Shown: positions 1 through 7,337 of the stretch, piece by piece
How positions within the stretch are numbered: the first letter of the stretch is position 1
Layout: each line of letters opens with the position of its first letter
Assembly (NCBI GenBank): GCA_019240375.1
Contig: JAFAYN010000534.1
Coordinates: forward strand, 1 to 10,176
Reading direction: 5' to 3'
Source of the DNA: Gemmatimonadota bacterium
GTDB lineage: Bacteria > Gemmatimonadota > Gemmatimonadetes > Longimicrobiales > Longimicrobiaceae
DNA length: 10,176 nt
Position numbers and translations under genes: made by a program
Notes under the pieces: generated by a model
Told to the model about the DNA's origin: nothing
Databases searched by the model: none
What the model saw: only the letters and a program-made list of their open reading frames with translations

Positions 1-2180
1 ACGTCGTCGCCACCATCGTTTCCGTCGCCCCGGACCGCAACCGCCTGGTGCTCACCAGCGACACGCCGGGCGCGGGCGGGATCCAGCTGGTGAATGAGGA
101 CTCGGCCACGGCGCGCCCGCTGGAGGCGCTCGGGCTGCAGGACGGGACGGTCGCGGCAAACCGCACCGGCGACGGCCGCACGCAGACCTTCCGGCTGACG
201 TCGAACACCGCCGCGCTCACCACCTTCCTGGGCGTGAGCCCCCCGCCCGCCAACACCTCCATCGTGGTGGGCGGGAAGCGGATCACGGTGGACTTCGCCC
301 ACGACTCCCTCACCACGGTCGCCCAGCAGATCAACGCCGCCGGCGGCTTCGCCGAGGTGCGCGAGGAGACGGTGGGGAGCGCCAAGGGGTACCGCCTGGT
401 GGTGGGCGGGAACGTCGCCGCCGACGCGGCCCCCTCCTCCGGGACCCCGGCCGACTCGCAGCGCGCGCTGGAGCTGCTGGGGCTGGTGAAGGGCGGACGC
501 GCCGCCGCGACCCAGACGGTCTCGAGCGGCGTCGCCCTCCAGGCAGCGGGCGGGAACGCCACCGCCGCCACCCTCCTGTCCGACCTGACTTCGGGCGGGG
601 CGGGCGCGGGCGTGCAGGCCGGCGACACCTTCACCTTCCGCGGCTCCCGCGGCGACGGCACCGCCGTGGACCTCACCTACACGGTGCAGGGCCCCGGCGA
701 CACGCTGGGCGACGTGGTCTCGTTCCTCAACAACTCCACCAACGGCTTCGGAGCCGGGACGCGCACCGCCACCGCCTCGGTGGTGGACGGGCGCATCGTC
801 CTGACCGACGGCACTTCGGGGGAGTCGCGGCTGGCCCTGTCCATGACCGCCAACAACGAGGGGGGCGGCTCGCTCGCCTTCGGCGCCAGCGCCACCACCG
901 GCGGCTTCGCCCGCGAGGTGACGCGCGGCGGCGACGCGCGGATCCGGGTGGACGGCGTGCTGGTGACGCGCTCCTCCAACAGCGTGTCGGACGCGATCGC
1001 CGGCGTCACGCTGAACCTGCAGGAGGCGCAGCCGGGGACCCTCGGCACGCTGACGGTGGACCGCGACGTGGACGCCACGGTCTCCGCCTTCCGGAGCGTG
1101 GCGACCGAGTACAACAACGTCCTCAAGCTGGCGCAGCAGCAGACCTCCGCCAGCGGAGCGCTCGCGGCCAGCGGCGCGCTCCGCGGCGCGCTGGCCTCCA
1201 TCAAGAGCGCCCTGCTGACCGACGTGGTCGGCCTCTCGTCCGGCAACCCGTACGTCCGGGGCGCGGTGGCGGGGGTGTCGCTCACCAAGACGGGGACGCT
1301 GGAGGTGGACGACGCGGCGCTGCGCAAGGCGCTGCAGGCCGACCCCGCCAACGTCAAGGCGGCGTTCTCCTCGGCCGGGAGCACCACCAGCGCACAGATC
1401 TCCTACGTCCTGTCGGGCGACGCAACCCAGCCGGGGAGCTACGCCGTGCAGGTCACCTCCCTGGCGACGAAGGCCGGGCACACGGGGAGCGGGCTGGCGG
1501 GCGCCTACTCGGGCGCGCACGACCTGACCGTGACCGACGCCCTTTCCGGGAAGACGGCCACCCTCGCCCTTTCGGGGAAGACGGTCACCGACATCGTCGG
1601 CGGGCTCAACACCGCCTTCGCGGCCTCCTCAATGAAGCTCACCGCCGTGGACGACGGCGGGCAGCTGCGTATCGAGGGGACCGAGTACGGCTCCGCCGCC
1701 AGCTACACCCTGACCGGGAGCTTCGACGAGGCGCAGCTCGGCTTCACCAAGAGCACCGCCTACGCCGGCACCGACGTCCAGGGGACGCTGGGCGGCAAGG
1801 CCGCCACCGGGAAGGGGCAGACGCTCACCGGCGGCACCGGCACCCCGGCCGCGGGGCTCGCGGTCCGCTACACCGGCGCCGCCACCGGGGCCGCGGGGAG
1901 CGTCTCGTTCGTCCTGGGAATCGGCGGGATGCTGGGACGCGCCACCGACTCCATCGTACGGACGGGGAGCGGGGTGGCGGCCACCCAGAGCGATTCGATC
2001 TCGGTCTCCGTCGAGTCGCTGAACCGGCGCATCGACACCATCCAGCAGACGCTGGACGTCCGGCGCAAGGCCATGACCAAGCAGTTCACCGCGATGGAAT
2101 CGGCCATGAGCAAGATCCAGTCGCAGACCTCCTGGCTCACCAGCCAGATCGCCGCTCTCCCCAGCTACTCCAACTCATGA
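1..2180 (+). CDS. fliD: FliD, flagellar filament cap (hook-associated protein 2), 5' truncated
   Basis: FliD caps the growing filament outside the cell and promotes flagellin folding and assembly. The reading frame is open from base 3, so the start lies outside the window; the GTG at 48 is internal. About 725 residues are visible, against roughly 470 for the whole E. coli protein. Several flagellin-hook-IN-like modules can be made out: a partial one at the left edge ending near LEALGL, others at about 252-413 and 573-863, and a further one at about 1392-1740. The usual cap core follows the second internal module (IRVDGVLVTRSSNSVSDAI, then VDATVSAFRSVATEYNNVL), and GTLEVDDAALRKALQADP ends it near 1350. 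The last 70 residues are a coiled-coil FliD C-terminus (RIDTIQQTLDVRRKAM, then FTAMESAMSKIQSQTSWL). The stop overlaps the fliS start. The identity is secure; the individual module borders are approximate. Confidence 0.93.
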   Translation, partial: VVATIVSVAPDRNRLVLTSDTPGAGGIQLVNEDSATARPLEALGLQDGTVAANRTGDGRTQTFRLTSNTAALTTFLGVSPPPANTSIVVGGKRITVDFAHDSLTTVAQQINAAGGFAEVREETVGSAKGYRLVVGGNVAADAAPSSGTPADSQRALELLGLVKGGRAAATQTVSSGVALQAAGGNATAATLLSDLTSGGAGAGVQAGDTFTFRGSRGDGTAVDLTYTVQGPGDTLGDVVSFLNNSTNGFGAGTRTATASVVDGRIVLTDGTSGESRLALSMTANNEGGGSLAFGASATTGGFAREVTRGGDARIRVDGVLVTRSSNSVSDAIAGVTLNLQEAQPGTLGTLTVDRDVDATVSAFRSVATEYNNVLKLAQQQTSASGALAASGALRGALASIKSALLTDVVGLSSGNPYVRGAVAGVSLTKTGTLEVDDAALRKALQADPANVKAAFSSAGSTTSAQISYVLSGDATQPGSYAVQVTSLATKAGHTGSGLAGAYSGAHDLTVTDALSGKTATLALSGKTVTDIVGGLNTAFAASSMKLTAVDDGGQLRIEGTEYGSAASYTLTGSFDEAQLGFTKSTAYAGTDVQGTLGGKAATGKGQTLTGGTGTPAAGLAVRYTGAATGAAGSVSFVLGIGGMLGRATDSIVRTGSGVAATQSDSISVSVESLNRRIDTIQQTLDVRRKAMTKQFTAMESAMSKIQSQTSWLTSQIAALPSYSNS
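1539..1589 (+). repeat. 27-nt in-frame tandem repeat inside fliD (ALSGKT x2)
   Basis: Bases 1539-1562 and 1566-1589 match at 22 of 24 positions with a period of 27 bases (nine codons). They encode ALSGKTATL followed by ALSGKTVTD. This looks like a small in-frame duplication within the last flagellin-hook-IN-like module. Convergence within a beta-rich repeat is the alternative. Confidence 0.7.
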
Positions 2181-2569
2181 GCTACGCAACCCAGGCCAGC
2201 ACGTACCGCGAGATGGAAGTCCTTTCCGCCTCGCCCGGTCAGCTCGTGGTGATGCTGTACGACCACCTCCTGGTCGCGCTGCGCCGCACGCACATCGCCA
2301 TGGAAGCCCACAACCCGGAGCTGCGCTCGTCGCACCTGGACCGGGCGCGGCTGGTGATCACCGAGCTGCTCGCCACGCTCGATCGCGAAGCGGGCGGCGA
2401 GGTGGCGGAGAACCTGAGCGCGCTGTACACCTTCTTCTTCACCGAGCTGGTGGACCTGGGGCTGCACCCGGACGTCGTGCGGCTGGGGCGGGTCACCGCC
2501 ATGGTCACCGACCTGCGCGACGCGTTCGCGCAGGCGTCCGGCGTGGGGCTGCAGAGCGTCGCCTCATGA
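2177..2569 (+). CDS. fliS: FliS, flagellin export chaperone
   Basis: FliS binds the C-terminal region of flagellin in the cytoplasm, prevents premature polymerisation and delivers flagellin to the flagellar export apparatus. The 130-residue protein has the family length and an N-terminus rich in family signatures: YATQASTYREMEVLSASPGQ followed by LVVMLYDHLLVALRR, where the LY(D/E)G/H helix is typical. The rest is helical (LVITELLATLDREAGGEVAENLSALYTFF, shown here only by its ends LVITELL and LSALYTFF). Its ATG shares the ATGA at 2177-2180 with the fliD stop, and no Shine-Dalgarno sequence precedes it, so translation is probably coupled to fliD. The order fliD-fliS-fliT-like is the common arrangement of these genes. 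Confidence 0.95.
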   Translation: MSYATQASTYREMEVLSASPGQLVVMLYDHLLVALRRTHIAMEAHNPELRSSHLDRARLVITELLATLDREAGGEVAENLSALYTFFFTELVDLGLHPDVVRLGRVTAMVTDLRDAFAQASGVGLQSVAS

Positions 2570-2961
2570 GCCCCGCGCGGGAGGCGTCCGAGCACCGGGC
2601 GGCGGTCGCCGCTCTGGAGCGGATGCTCGTGTCGTCGCAGCGCGCCTGGGAAGCCCTGGAGCGCGACGACGGCCCGGCCGTGCTCGCCGCGCTGGACGAG
2701 CGGGACGCGGTGCAGGAGATCGCCGCGCCCCTGCTGGCCCGGCTGGCGGGCGAGGGTCCCTCCCCGGGCGTCTGGCTGACGGCCGTCCGCGAAGCGGCAC
2801 TCGCCCTGCACAGGTGGAACGGGATGCTCGAAGCCCGCATCGCCGAGCGGCGCGACCAGCTCGCCGACGAGCTGCAGCGCCTGGAAACCGGTTCCGGGGC
2901 GCTGGCGGGGTACGCGGGGCGGAGCATTCCCGTGGCGGCGCGCTTCGAAGCGGTGGGCTGA
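2566..2961 (+). CDS. FliT/FlgN-like putative flagellar chaperone
   Basis: This 131-residue, strongly helical, Arg/Glu/Ala-rich protein sits where fliT normally lies, directly after fliS, and starts in the ATGA overlap at 2566-2569 with no clear Shine-Dalgarno sequence. Two long amphipathic helices can be seen, about residues 8-60 (HRAAVAALERMLVSSQRAW; ALDERDAVQEIAAPLLARL) and 68-108 (WLTAVREAALALHRWNGML; ERRDQLADELQRLE). A short tail follows with GALAGYAG, resembling the 'Y' segment at the end of FlgN/FliT proteins. In the family, such proteins escort FliD or the hook-junction proteins to the export gate. Sequence similarity is low throughout this family, so the assignment rests mainly on position, size and helical pattern. 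It could equally be an FlgN-type chaperone or a lineage-specific protein. Confidence 0.6.
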   Translation: MSPAREASEHRAAVAALERMLVSSQRAWEALERDDGPAVLAALDERDAVQEIAAPLLARLAGEGPSPGVWLTAVREAALALHRWNGMLEARIAERRDQLADELQRLETGSGALAGYAGRSIPVAARFEAVG

Positions 2962-2979
2962 GCGGAGTCGAGACGGCGT

Positions 2980-3007
2980 TAAAGTCCTGTAGGGGAAATG
3001 CCGATAA
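2980..3007 (+). promoter_or_regulatory. Sigma-28 (FliA)-type promoter upstream of flgM
   Basis: TAAAGTCC at 2980-2987 matches the enterobacterial sigma-28 -35 consensus TAAAGTTT at 6 of 8 bases. GCCGATAA at 3000-3007 is a perfect match to the -10 consensus. The spacer is 12 bases, against 11 in the consensus. Transcription would start near 3013-3015, leaving a leader of only about 15 bases that consists mostly of the flgM ribosome binding site. It lies in the only sizeable gap of the flagellar cluster and points toward flgM-cheY-cheZ. Confidence 0.8.
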
Positions 3008-3014
3008 CTGGTGT

Positions 3015-3021
3015 AGGAGGA
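3015..3021 (+). promoter_or_regulatory. Strong Shine-Dalgarno of flgM
   Basis: AGGAGGA lies seven bases before the ATG at 3029. It fixes the flgM start and is the strongest ribosome binding site noticed in the window. This suggests high or leader-independent translation of the anti-sigma factor from the short sigma-28 transcript. Confidence 0.85.
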
Positions 3022-3028
3022 GAAACCT

Positions 3029-3328
3029 ATGCGAATCGAGAACAAGACCCCCGAAGTCACGCGCCCCGAAGCGGTGCGCAACGCCCCGTCCGCCCCGGCC
3101 CACGCCGGGAGCGAATCCGCGCCCGCCGCACAGGCCGGGCGCACCGACCGAATCGAGCTCTCGCCCGAAGCGCGCGCCCTGGCGGCGCGGCTGGACGAGC
3201 CCGGAGCGGAGGAGCTGACCCCCGAGCGGATCGCGCAGCTGCGCCAGCGGATCCAGGACGGTGTCTACGATTCGCCGGAGCTGGCGGACGCCGTCGCGCA
3301 GCGGATCCTCGAGAGCGGCGACCTCTAG
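3029..3328 (+). CDS. flgM: FlgM, anti-sigma-28 factor
   Basis: FlgM binds sigma-28 (FliA) and blocks late flagellar transcription until it is exported through the completed hook-basal body. The 99-residue protein has the family architecture: a disordered, Ala/Pro-rich N-terminal half (about residues 1-38), then DRIELSPEARALAARL and the C-terminal sigma-binding region ERIAQLRQRIQDGVYDSPEL followed by ADAVAQRIL. The 'I..G.Y....LA..I' pattern is characteristic. The start is set by the AGGAGGA at 3015-3021. It is preceded by a sigma-28-type promoter, so sigma-28 probably drives synthesis of its own inhibitor (inference). cheY follows after 32 bases with no terminator. Confidence 0.92.
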   Translation: MRIENKTPEVTRPEAVRNAPSAPAHAGSESAPAAQAGRTDRIELSPEARALAARLDEPGAEELTPERIAQLRQRIQDGVYDSPELADAVAQRILESGDL

Positions 3329-3360
3329 CGCCCACGTATCCAACTCCCGGAGCTGCCCAG

Positions 3361-3735
3361 ATGAAGTTCCTCGTAGTCGACGACTCCGCCACCATGCGGC
3401 GCATCGTCATCAACTCCCTGCAGCGCATCGGCTTCAACGACACCGTCGAAGCCGGTGACGGACAGGAAGCGGTCGACCGGTTCGACCCGTCGGTGTCCTT
3501 CGTGATCACCGACTGGAACATGCCCAACATGAGCGGGCTGGACCTGGCCCGGGCCCTCCGTGCCCGCGCGGACGGCGCCAACGTGCCGATCCTGATGGTC
3601 ACCACCCGGAGCGTGCGCGAGGACATCATCGCCGCGATCGAGGCCGGTGTGAACAACTACATCGTGAAGCCCTTCACGCCCCAGGTGCTGAAGGAGAAGA
3701 TCGACACCGTCCTTTCCGCCGTGGGAGCGGCCTGA
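3361..3735 (+). CDS. cheY: CheY, chemotaxis response regulator
   Basis: This is a single-domain receiver of 124 residues. When phosphorylated by CheA, CheY binds the flagellar switch (FliM) and changes rotation. All key residues are present: the acidic pocket D7-D8, phospho-acceptor D51 in TDWNMPNMSG, switch residue T81 in ILMVTT, aromatic Y100 and invariant K103 in YIVKPFT. There is no output domain. N53 corresponds to E. coli N59, whereas T82-R83 replace E. coli A88-E89, positions known in the family to tune dephosphorylation and partner binding. The ATG at 3361 is preceded by a CGGAG at 3348-3352 with an 8-base spacer. The frame is open further upstream, but those codons overlap flgM and are not receiver-like. 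cheZ follows within a few bases, supporting a chemotaxis role rather than an orphan receiver. Confidence 0.93.
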   Translation: MKFLVVDDSATMRRIVINSLQRIGFNDTVEAGDGQEAVDRFDPSVSFVITDWNMPNMSGLDLARALRARADGANVPILMVTTRSVREDIIAAIEAGVNNYIVKPFTPQVLKEKIDTVLSAVGAA

Positions 3736-3740
3736 CCGTG

Positions 3741-4397
3741 ATGGCTACCAGAGTCGCGAAGGAGCTTCTGTACGACTCGGAAGCCAGCCTCAGGCTGGTG
3801 GACACCGCCCTTGCGGAGCTCCGTACCCAGAACGGCCCCGACGATGCCGGGGCGGACGTGAACGCCGGACTGGCGGGCCTCCCCGCCCTCCTCCTCCGCG
3901 CGTACACCGAGATCAACGGCGCGCTGCAGACGCTGCGGCAGAGCCGCACCGCGCTGGAGCACACCGCGGTGGAGAAGCTGCACCTGACCAGCGCCAAGCT
4001 CAAGGAAGTCTCGTCGGCCACCGAGCTGGCGGCGACGGACATCCTGGACGGGCTGGACCGCGCCATCGCCATGGTGGACGAGCTGGAGAGCGCCGAGGCC
4101 GAGGGTGACACCGGGCGCTCGGGCGAGGTGCGGCAGACGATGCGGGACGAGCTGTTCGGGCTGATGGGACACCTGCAGTTCCAGGACATCACCACCCAGC
4201 AGCTCAACTACGCCTCCAGCATCCTCACGGAGATGGAGAACCGGCTGATGCAGATCGCCCGGATCTTCGACCCCTCCCTGTTCGGGCTGGAAGTCCCGAA
4301 CACGGCGTCGGACCAGCCGGCCGTTGCCTTCGACCCGGCGGCGACCACCCACGACGCGGAAACGCGCCAGGCGCTGGTGGACCAGATCTTCGGGTAG
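3741..4397 (+). CDS. cheZ: CheZ, CheY-phosphate phosphatase
   Basis: CheZ removes phosphate from CheY-P to end the motor signal. The 218-residue product is close to the 214 residues of the E. coli protein and is largely helical, as expected for a long four-helix-bundle dimer. The catalytic segment is clear: FQDITTQQL at residues 147-155 aligns with the E. coli FQDLTGQ motif, giving D149 and Q153 as counterparts of D143 and catalytic Q147. Upstream helices (VEKLHLTSAKLKEV, ATELAATDILDGLDRAIAMV) fit the family. The end, after an Asp/Pro/Ala-rich linker, is QALVDQIFG, a plausible counterpart of the C-terminal CheY-binding helix. The adjacent GTG at 3738 is an equally possible start and would be closer to the GGAG at 3724-3727. 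It lies immediately after cheY. Confidence 0.88.
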   Translation: MATRVAKELLYDSEASLRLVDTALAELRTQNGPDDAGADVNAGLAGLPALLLRAYTEINGALQTLRQSRTALEHTAVEKLHLTSAKLKEVSSATELAATDILDGLDRAIAMVDELESAEAEGDTGRSGEVRQTMRDELFGLMGHLQFQDITTQQLNYASSILTEMENRLMQIARIFDPSLFGLEVPNTASDQPAVAFDPAATTHDAETRQALVDQIFG

Positions 4398-4407
4398 ACG
4401 GAGGATG

Positions 4408-4423
4408 TCCGGGCGTGCCCGGA
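4408..4423. repeat. Short perfect inverted repeat after cheZ
   Basis: TCCGGGC (4408-4414) and GCCCGGA (4417-4423) are perfect inverted arms around two bases, giving a tight GC-rich hairpin eleven bases past the cheZ stop. No T-run follows it on either strand. It may help stall polymerase or protect the transcript end ahead of the larger hairpin at 4439-4474, or be incidental. Confidence 0.45.
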
Positions 4424-4438
4424 AAGGAAGACAGGAAG

Positions 4439-4479
4439 CGCGAGGGGCCCCACCAACCGGTGAGGCCCCTCGCGTATTT
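4439..4479. terminator. Probable bidirectional intrinsic terminator between convergent operons
   Basis: The 11-base arms CGCGAGGGGCC (4439-4449) and GGCCCCTCGCG (4464-4474) pair perfectly. After a C/A mismatch the stem continues with CACC/GGTG around an AACC loop. On the + strand the hairpin is followed by TATTT. On the - strand it is followed by a pyrimidine-rich run (CTTCCTGTCTTCC). It lies between the cheZ stop (4397) and the stop of the leftward amylase gene (4498), so it can serve both convergent transcripts. The T-tracts are weak, so efficiency is uncertain. Confidence 0.8.
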
Positions 4480-4497
4480 CCGTACCCCGCCCCGGCG

Positions 4498-5895
4498 TCA
4501 CCGCACCAGCACGCGGTAGCCGTGCGCGGGGATCTCCAGGCTCCCCGCCGCGCCGAGGGAGAGCCGCGCCCTGCCGAACCAGTCCGTGTAAGCCCCCGGC
4601 TGCGCCAGCCCCCGGTACGCCACCCGCACCGGCGCGTCGCCGAAGTTGACGGCCACCAGCACGGTGTTGGCCCCGCGCGTCCGGGTGAAGGCGTACACGC
4701 GCGAGCCGCCGTCGGTGGCGAGCGCCACCTGCGGGCCGCCCCACGCCCCGTTCGCCAGCGCCGGGTTGCGGTGCTTGAGGTCGAACATCGCCGTGTAGAA
4801 GGACGCGAGCGAGGGGCCGTTCCAGTCCACCGTGTCCTTTTCGAAGAAGCGCAGCCGCCTGCGCAGGCTCGCCTCCTGCCCGGTGTAGAGCAGCGGCATG
4901 GAGCCCTGCGCCGTCGCGCTGAGCACGAAGGCGGGGAGGTGGCCGGCGCCCATCCGCTCGAACTCCGTCCCGTTCCAGCTGTTCTCGTCGTGGTTGCTGG
5001 TGAAGTACATCCGGTAGGCGTCCGGACCGTACGCGCTGTCCTGCCGCGCGAAGTAGCGGTCCAGCTCGGCCGTCGTCCGCTTCCCCTGCGCGATCTCGTT
5101 GAGCAGGTGGTGCAGCTCCCACCCGTAGGTCATGTCGAAGGCGGCGTGCATCCCCGGGTCCTCCGCCTCGGCCAGCATGAACAGCCCCGGGCGGGCCCGC
5201 CGCAGCTCGGCGCGGGCCGTGACCCAGAAGTCCATCGGCACCCCGCCGGCCACGTCGCAGCGGAAGCCGTCGATCCCCATCCGCTCCAGCCACCAGCGCA
5301 TGTCGCCGATCATCGCCCGGCGCATCGCCACGCTGCGGTAGTCCAGCTCGGCCACGTCGGTCCAGTCGGTCTCGCGCCCCTCGTTGTCGCGGGCGTTCAT
5401 GATGGTGCCGTCCGCCCGGTGCTCGTACCACTCCGGGTGGGCCGCGATCCAGGGGTGGTCGTACGCCGTGTGGTTTGCCACCCAGTCCAGGATCACCTTC
5501 ATCCCCTGCGCGTGGGCGGCGTCCACGAAGCGCCGGAAATCGGCCTCGGTCCCGTACTCGGGGTTGACGGCGGTGTAGTCGGCCACCGAGTAGGGGCTCC
5601 CCAGCCCTCCCTTGCGGTTCACCCGGCCGATCGGCTGCACCGGCATCAGCCAGAGCACGTCCACCCCCAGCGCCCGCAGCCGGGGGAGGTGCCGCTGGAG
5701 CGCCGCGAAGGTCCCCTCGGGGGTGTACTGCCGCACGTTCACCTCGTAGATCACCGCCCGCCGCGACCACGCCGGGTGGTCGACGCCGGCCCCGGCGCGC
5801 GTGGAGACCGCGGGCGCACCGGCGGCGGGCGGCGGGGCGCCCGTGCACGCGGCGAGCGCGAGGGCGGCGGCCAGGGGGAGGAGGGCTCCTCTCAT
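4498..5895 (-). CDS. GH13 alpha-amylase-family lipoprotein
   Basis: This is a 465-residue retaining glycoside hydrolase of the alpha-amylase (GH13) family, predicted to cleave alpha-glucosidic bonds in starch- or glycogen-like glucans. A signal peptide with a lipobox (LAAC, Cys17) follows the ATG at 5895, so the mature enzyme is probably lipid-anchored in the envelope. The (beta/alpha)8 barrel starts near residue 47 (AVIYEVNVRQYTPEGTF). Conserved GH13 regions are visible: D137-H142 in VILDWVANH, nucleophile D214 in GFRCD with the invariant R212, acid/base E243 in LAEAED, and H302-D303 in TSNHDENSW. A small beta C-domain begins about residue 385. Its ATG overlaps the transporter stop (ATGA at 5895-5892) without a Shine-Dalgarno sequence, so translational coupling is likely. 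The open frame extends further upstream, but that part lies inside the transporter gene. Subfamily and exact product are unassigned. Confidence 0.9.
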   Translation of the reverse strand: MRGALLPLAAALALAACTGAPPPAAGAPAVSTRAGAGVDHPAWSRRAVIYEVNVRQYTPEGTFAALQRHLPRLRALGVDVLWLMPVQPIGRVNRKGGLGSPYSVADYTAVNPEYGTEADFRRFVDAAHAQGMKVILDWVANHTAYDHPWIAAHPEWYEHRADGTIMNARDNEGRETDWTDVAELDYRSVAMRRAMIGDMRWWLERMGIDGFRCDVAGGVPMDFWVTARAELRRARPGLFMLAEAEDPGMHAAFDMTYGWELHHLLNEIAQGKRTTAELDRYFARQDSAYGPDAYRMYFTSNHDENSWNGTEFERMGAGHLPAFVLSATAQGSMPLLYTGQEASLRRRLRFFEKDTVDWNGPSLASFYTAMFDLKHRNPALANGAWGGPQVALATDGGSRVYAFTRTRGANTVLVAVNFGDAPVRVAYRGLAQPGAYTDWFGRARLSLGAAGSLEIPAHGYRVLVR

Positions 5896-7301
5896 GCGTC
5901 TACGGGGCCGCTGCTGGGGACCGGCTGCGCCGACCCCTGCACGGTCAGCGGCTCGTGCTCGTCGGCGCCGACCAGGACCGCCACCGGGACGGGCTCCCCC
6001 TCGTCGCGCACGCGCATCGCCAGCGCGGCGGCCACCAGCATGCACACCCCGCCGAGCATCACCATGTACAGCGGCGCGTCGGGGTTGTCCTGGCCGAAGA
6101 AGGTGCGGATGACCGGACCGAAGGTCAGCGAGGCGAGGATCTCGGGGATCACGATGAAGAAGTTGAAGATCCCCATGTACACGCCCATCCGCTCCGCCGG
6201 GAGCGACCCGGAAAGGATGGCGTACGGCATGGACAGGATGGAGGCCCACGCGATCCCCACCCCCACCATGGTCAACAGCAGCAGGTACGGGTCGTGGATC
6301 AGGTACACGCTGAGCAGCCCGGCGGCGCCGCACACCAGCGCCATCGCGTGCGTTGCCCGCCGGCTGGTGGCGCGGGCGAGCGGCGGGAGCGCGAAGGCGA
6401 CGACGAAGCAGGTGATGGAGTAGAACGCGAAGGTGAGGCCGCCCCACTCGATCCCGCGCGCGTACAGCTCACTGCTCGCGTCGGTGGCGCCGAACACGTG
6501 CCGCGCCACCGTCGGCACGAAGAAGAGCCACATGCAGAAGAGCCCCAGCCAGGTGACGAACTGCACCACCGCGAGCTGCCGCATGGTGGTGGGTATCTCG
6601 CGGACGGCCGTGCCGATCTCCCCGAAGAGCGCGCCCATCCCGCCGCGGCCGCGTCCCGCGCGGTCCAGGGCCGCGGCGTCCTCCGGCGGGAACTCGGTGG
6701 TGGTGAACACCGTCCACAGCACCGCCAGCAGGAAGGCGGCGGCGCCGGCCTGGAACGAGTACTTCAGCGTCAGCGGAATCCCGCTCGCGGTGTTCCCCGT
6801 CACCCCCGCCCAGCGGAGCACGAAGGGGAGTGCGTTCGCCAGGCTGGCTCCCACCCCGATGAAGAACGACTGCATCACGAAGCCGGAGGTGCGCTGGCTC
6901 ACGTCCAGCTTGTCGGCCACGAAGGCCCGGAACGGCTCCATGGAGACGTTGATGGAGGCGTCCAGGATCCAGAGCAGCGTCGCCGCCATCCAGAGCGAGC
7001 TGGAGGTCGGCATGAAGAAGAGGGCGATGGAGGCCAGGATGGCGCCCGCCAGGAAGTACGGACGCCGCCGCCCCAGCGGTCCCCAGGTGCGGTCGCTCAG
7101 CGCCCCGATCACCGGCTGCACCAGCAGCCCCGTCACCGGCGCCGCCAGCCAGAGGAGGGGGACCTGGTCCGGCTTCGCCCCCAGCCGCTCGTACACGGCC
7201 GACATGTTGGCGAGCTGCAGCCCCCACCCGAACTGGATGCCGAGGAAGCCGAAGCTCATGTTGAACAGCTGCATCGGGGTGAGACGCGGTTTCTTCGTCA
7301 C
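5892..7301 (-). CDS. MFS sugar transporter, SLC45/GPH-like (maltose/maltodextrin or sucrose type)
   Basis: This is a 469-residue inner-membrane carrier with about twelve hydrophobic segments and a hydrophilic central loop near residues 203-240. The N-terminus ([20 protein letters not shown]) and the loop 2-3 motif [19 protein letters not shown] (residues 69-87) are typical of SLC45/sucrose-maltose-type MFS proteins, proton-linked sugar symporters related to the maltose carrier MalY of Caulobacter. Charged residues D114 and E122 lie in or near segment 4 ([20 protein letters not shown]). A polar tail of about 40 residues is probably cytoplasmic. The start is a GTG at 7301, supported by GGAG with a 7-base spacer. 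It lies between two GH13 genes, so uptake of amylase products such as maltose or maltodextrin is the natural inference; the substrate cannot be read from sequence alone. Confidence 0.88.
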   Translation of the reverse strand: MTKKPRLTPMQLFNMSFGFLGIQFGWGLQLANMSAVYERLGAKPDQVPLLWLAAPVTGLLVQPVIGALSDRTWGPLGRRRPYFLAGAILASIALFFMPTSSSLWMAATLLWILDASINVSMEPFRAFVADKLDVSQRTSGFVMQSFFIGVGASLANALPFVLRWAGVTGNTASGIPLTLKYSFQAGAAAFLLAVLWTVFTTTEFPPEDAAALDRAGRGRGGMGALFGEIGTAVREIPTTMRQLAVVQFVTWLGLFCMWLFFVPTVARHVFGATDASSELYARGIEWGGLTFAFYSITCFVVAFALPPLARATSRRATHAMALVCGAAGLLSVYLIHDPYLLLLTMVGVGIAWASILSMPYAILSGSLPAERMGVYMGIFNFFIVIPEILASLTFGPVIRTFFGQDNPDAPLYMVMLGGVCMLVAAALAMRVRDEGEPVPVAVLVGADEHEPLTVQGSAQPVPSSGPVDA

Positions 7302-7308
7302 TTCGGTT

Positions 7309-7312
7309 CTCC
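7309..7312 (-). promoter_or_regulatory. Shine-Dalgarno of the MFS transporter gene
   Basis: On the minus strand GGAG precedes the GTG start at 7301 with a spacer of seven bases, and this decides the start. This is the only junction in the leftward operon with a real gap (36 bases), and the only one where a ribosome binding site can be seen. Confidence 0.7.
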
Positions 7313-7337
7313 GGTTGGTCGGGACGGGTGGCTTCCT

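Noticed and set aside
48..2180. Start of fliD at the GTG at 48
   Set aside because: The frame is open to base 3 and the upstream residues continue a typical module strand (VVATIVSVAPDRNRLVLTS), so the GTG is an internal valine.
2998..3735. A longer cheY with about 120 extra N-terminal residues
   Set aside because: The extra codons overlap flgM in another frame and are Arg/Pro/Ala-rich. The receiver fold begins exactly at the ATG at 3361, which has its own weak ribosome binding site.
4324..6423. A 699-codon + strand open frame opposite the lipoprotein amylase
   Set aside because: It has the same composition artefact, starts inside cheZ in another frame and crosses the terminator hairpin; its sequence is Arg/Pro/His-rich with no family signature.
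5896..6447. An upstream extension of the lipoprotein amylase
   Set aside because: The open frame continues, but the added part lies within the transporter gene in another frame. The ATG at 5895 gives a proper lipoprotein signal peptide and an ATGA overlap.
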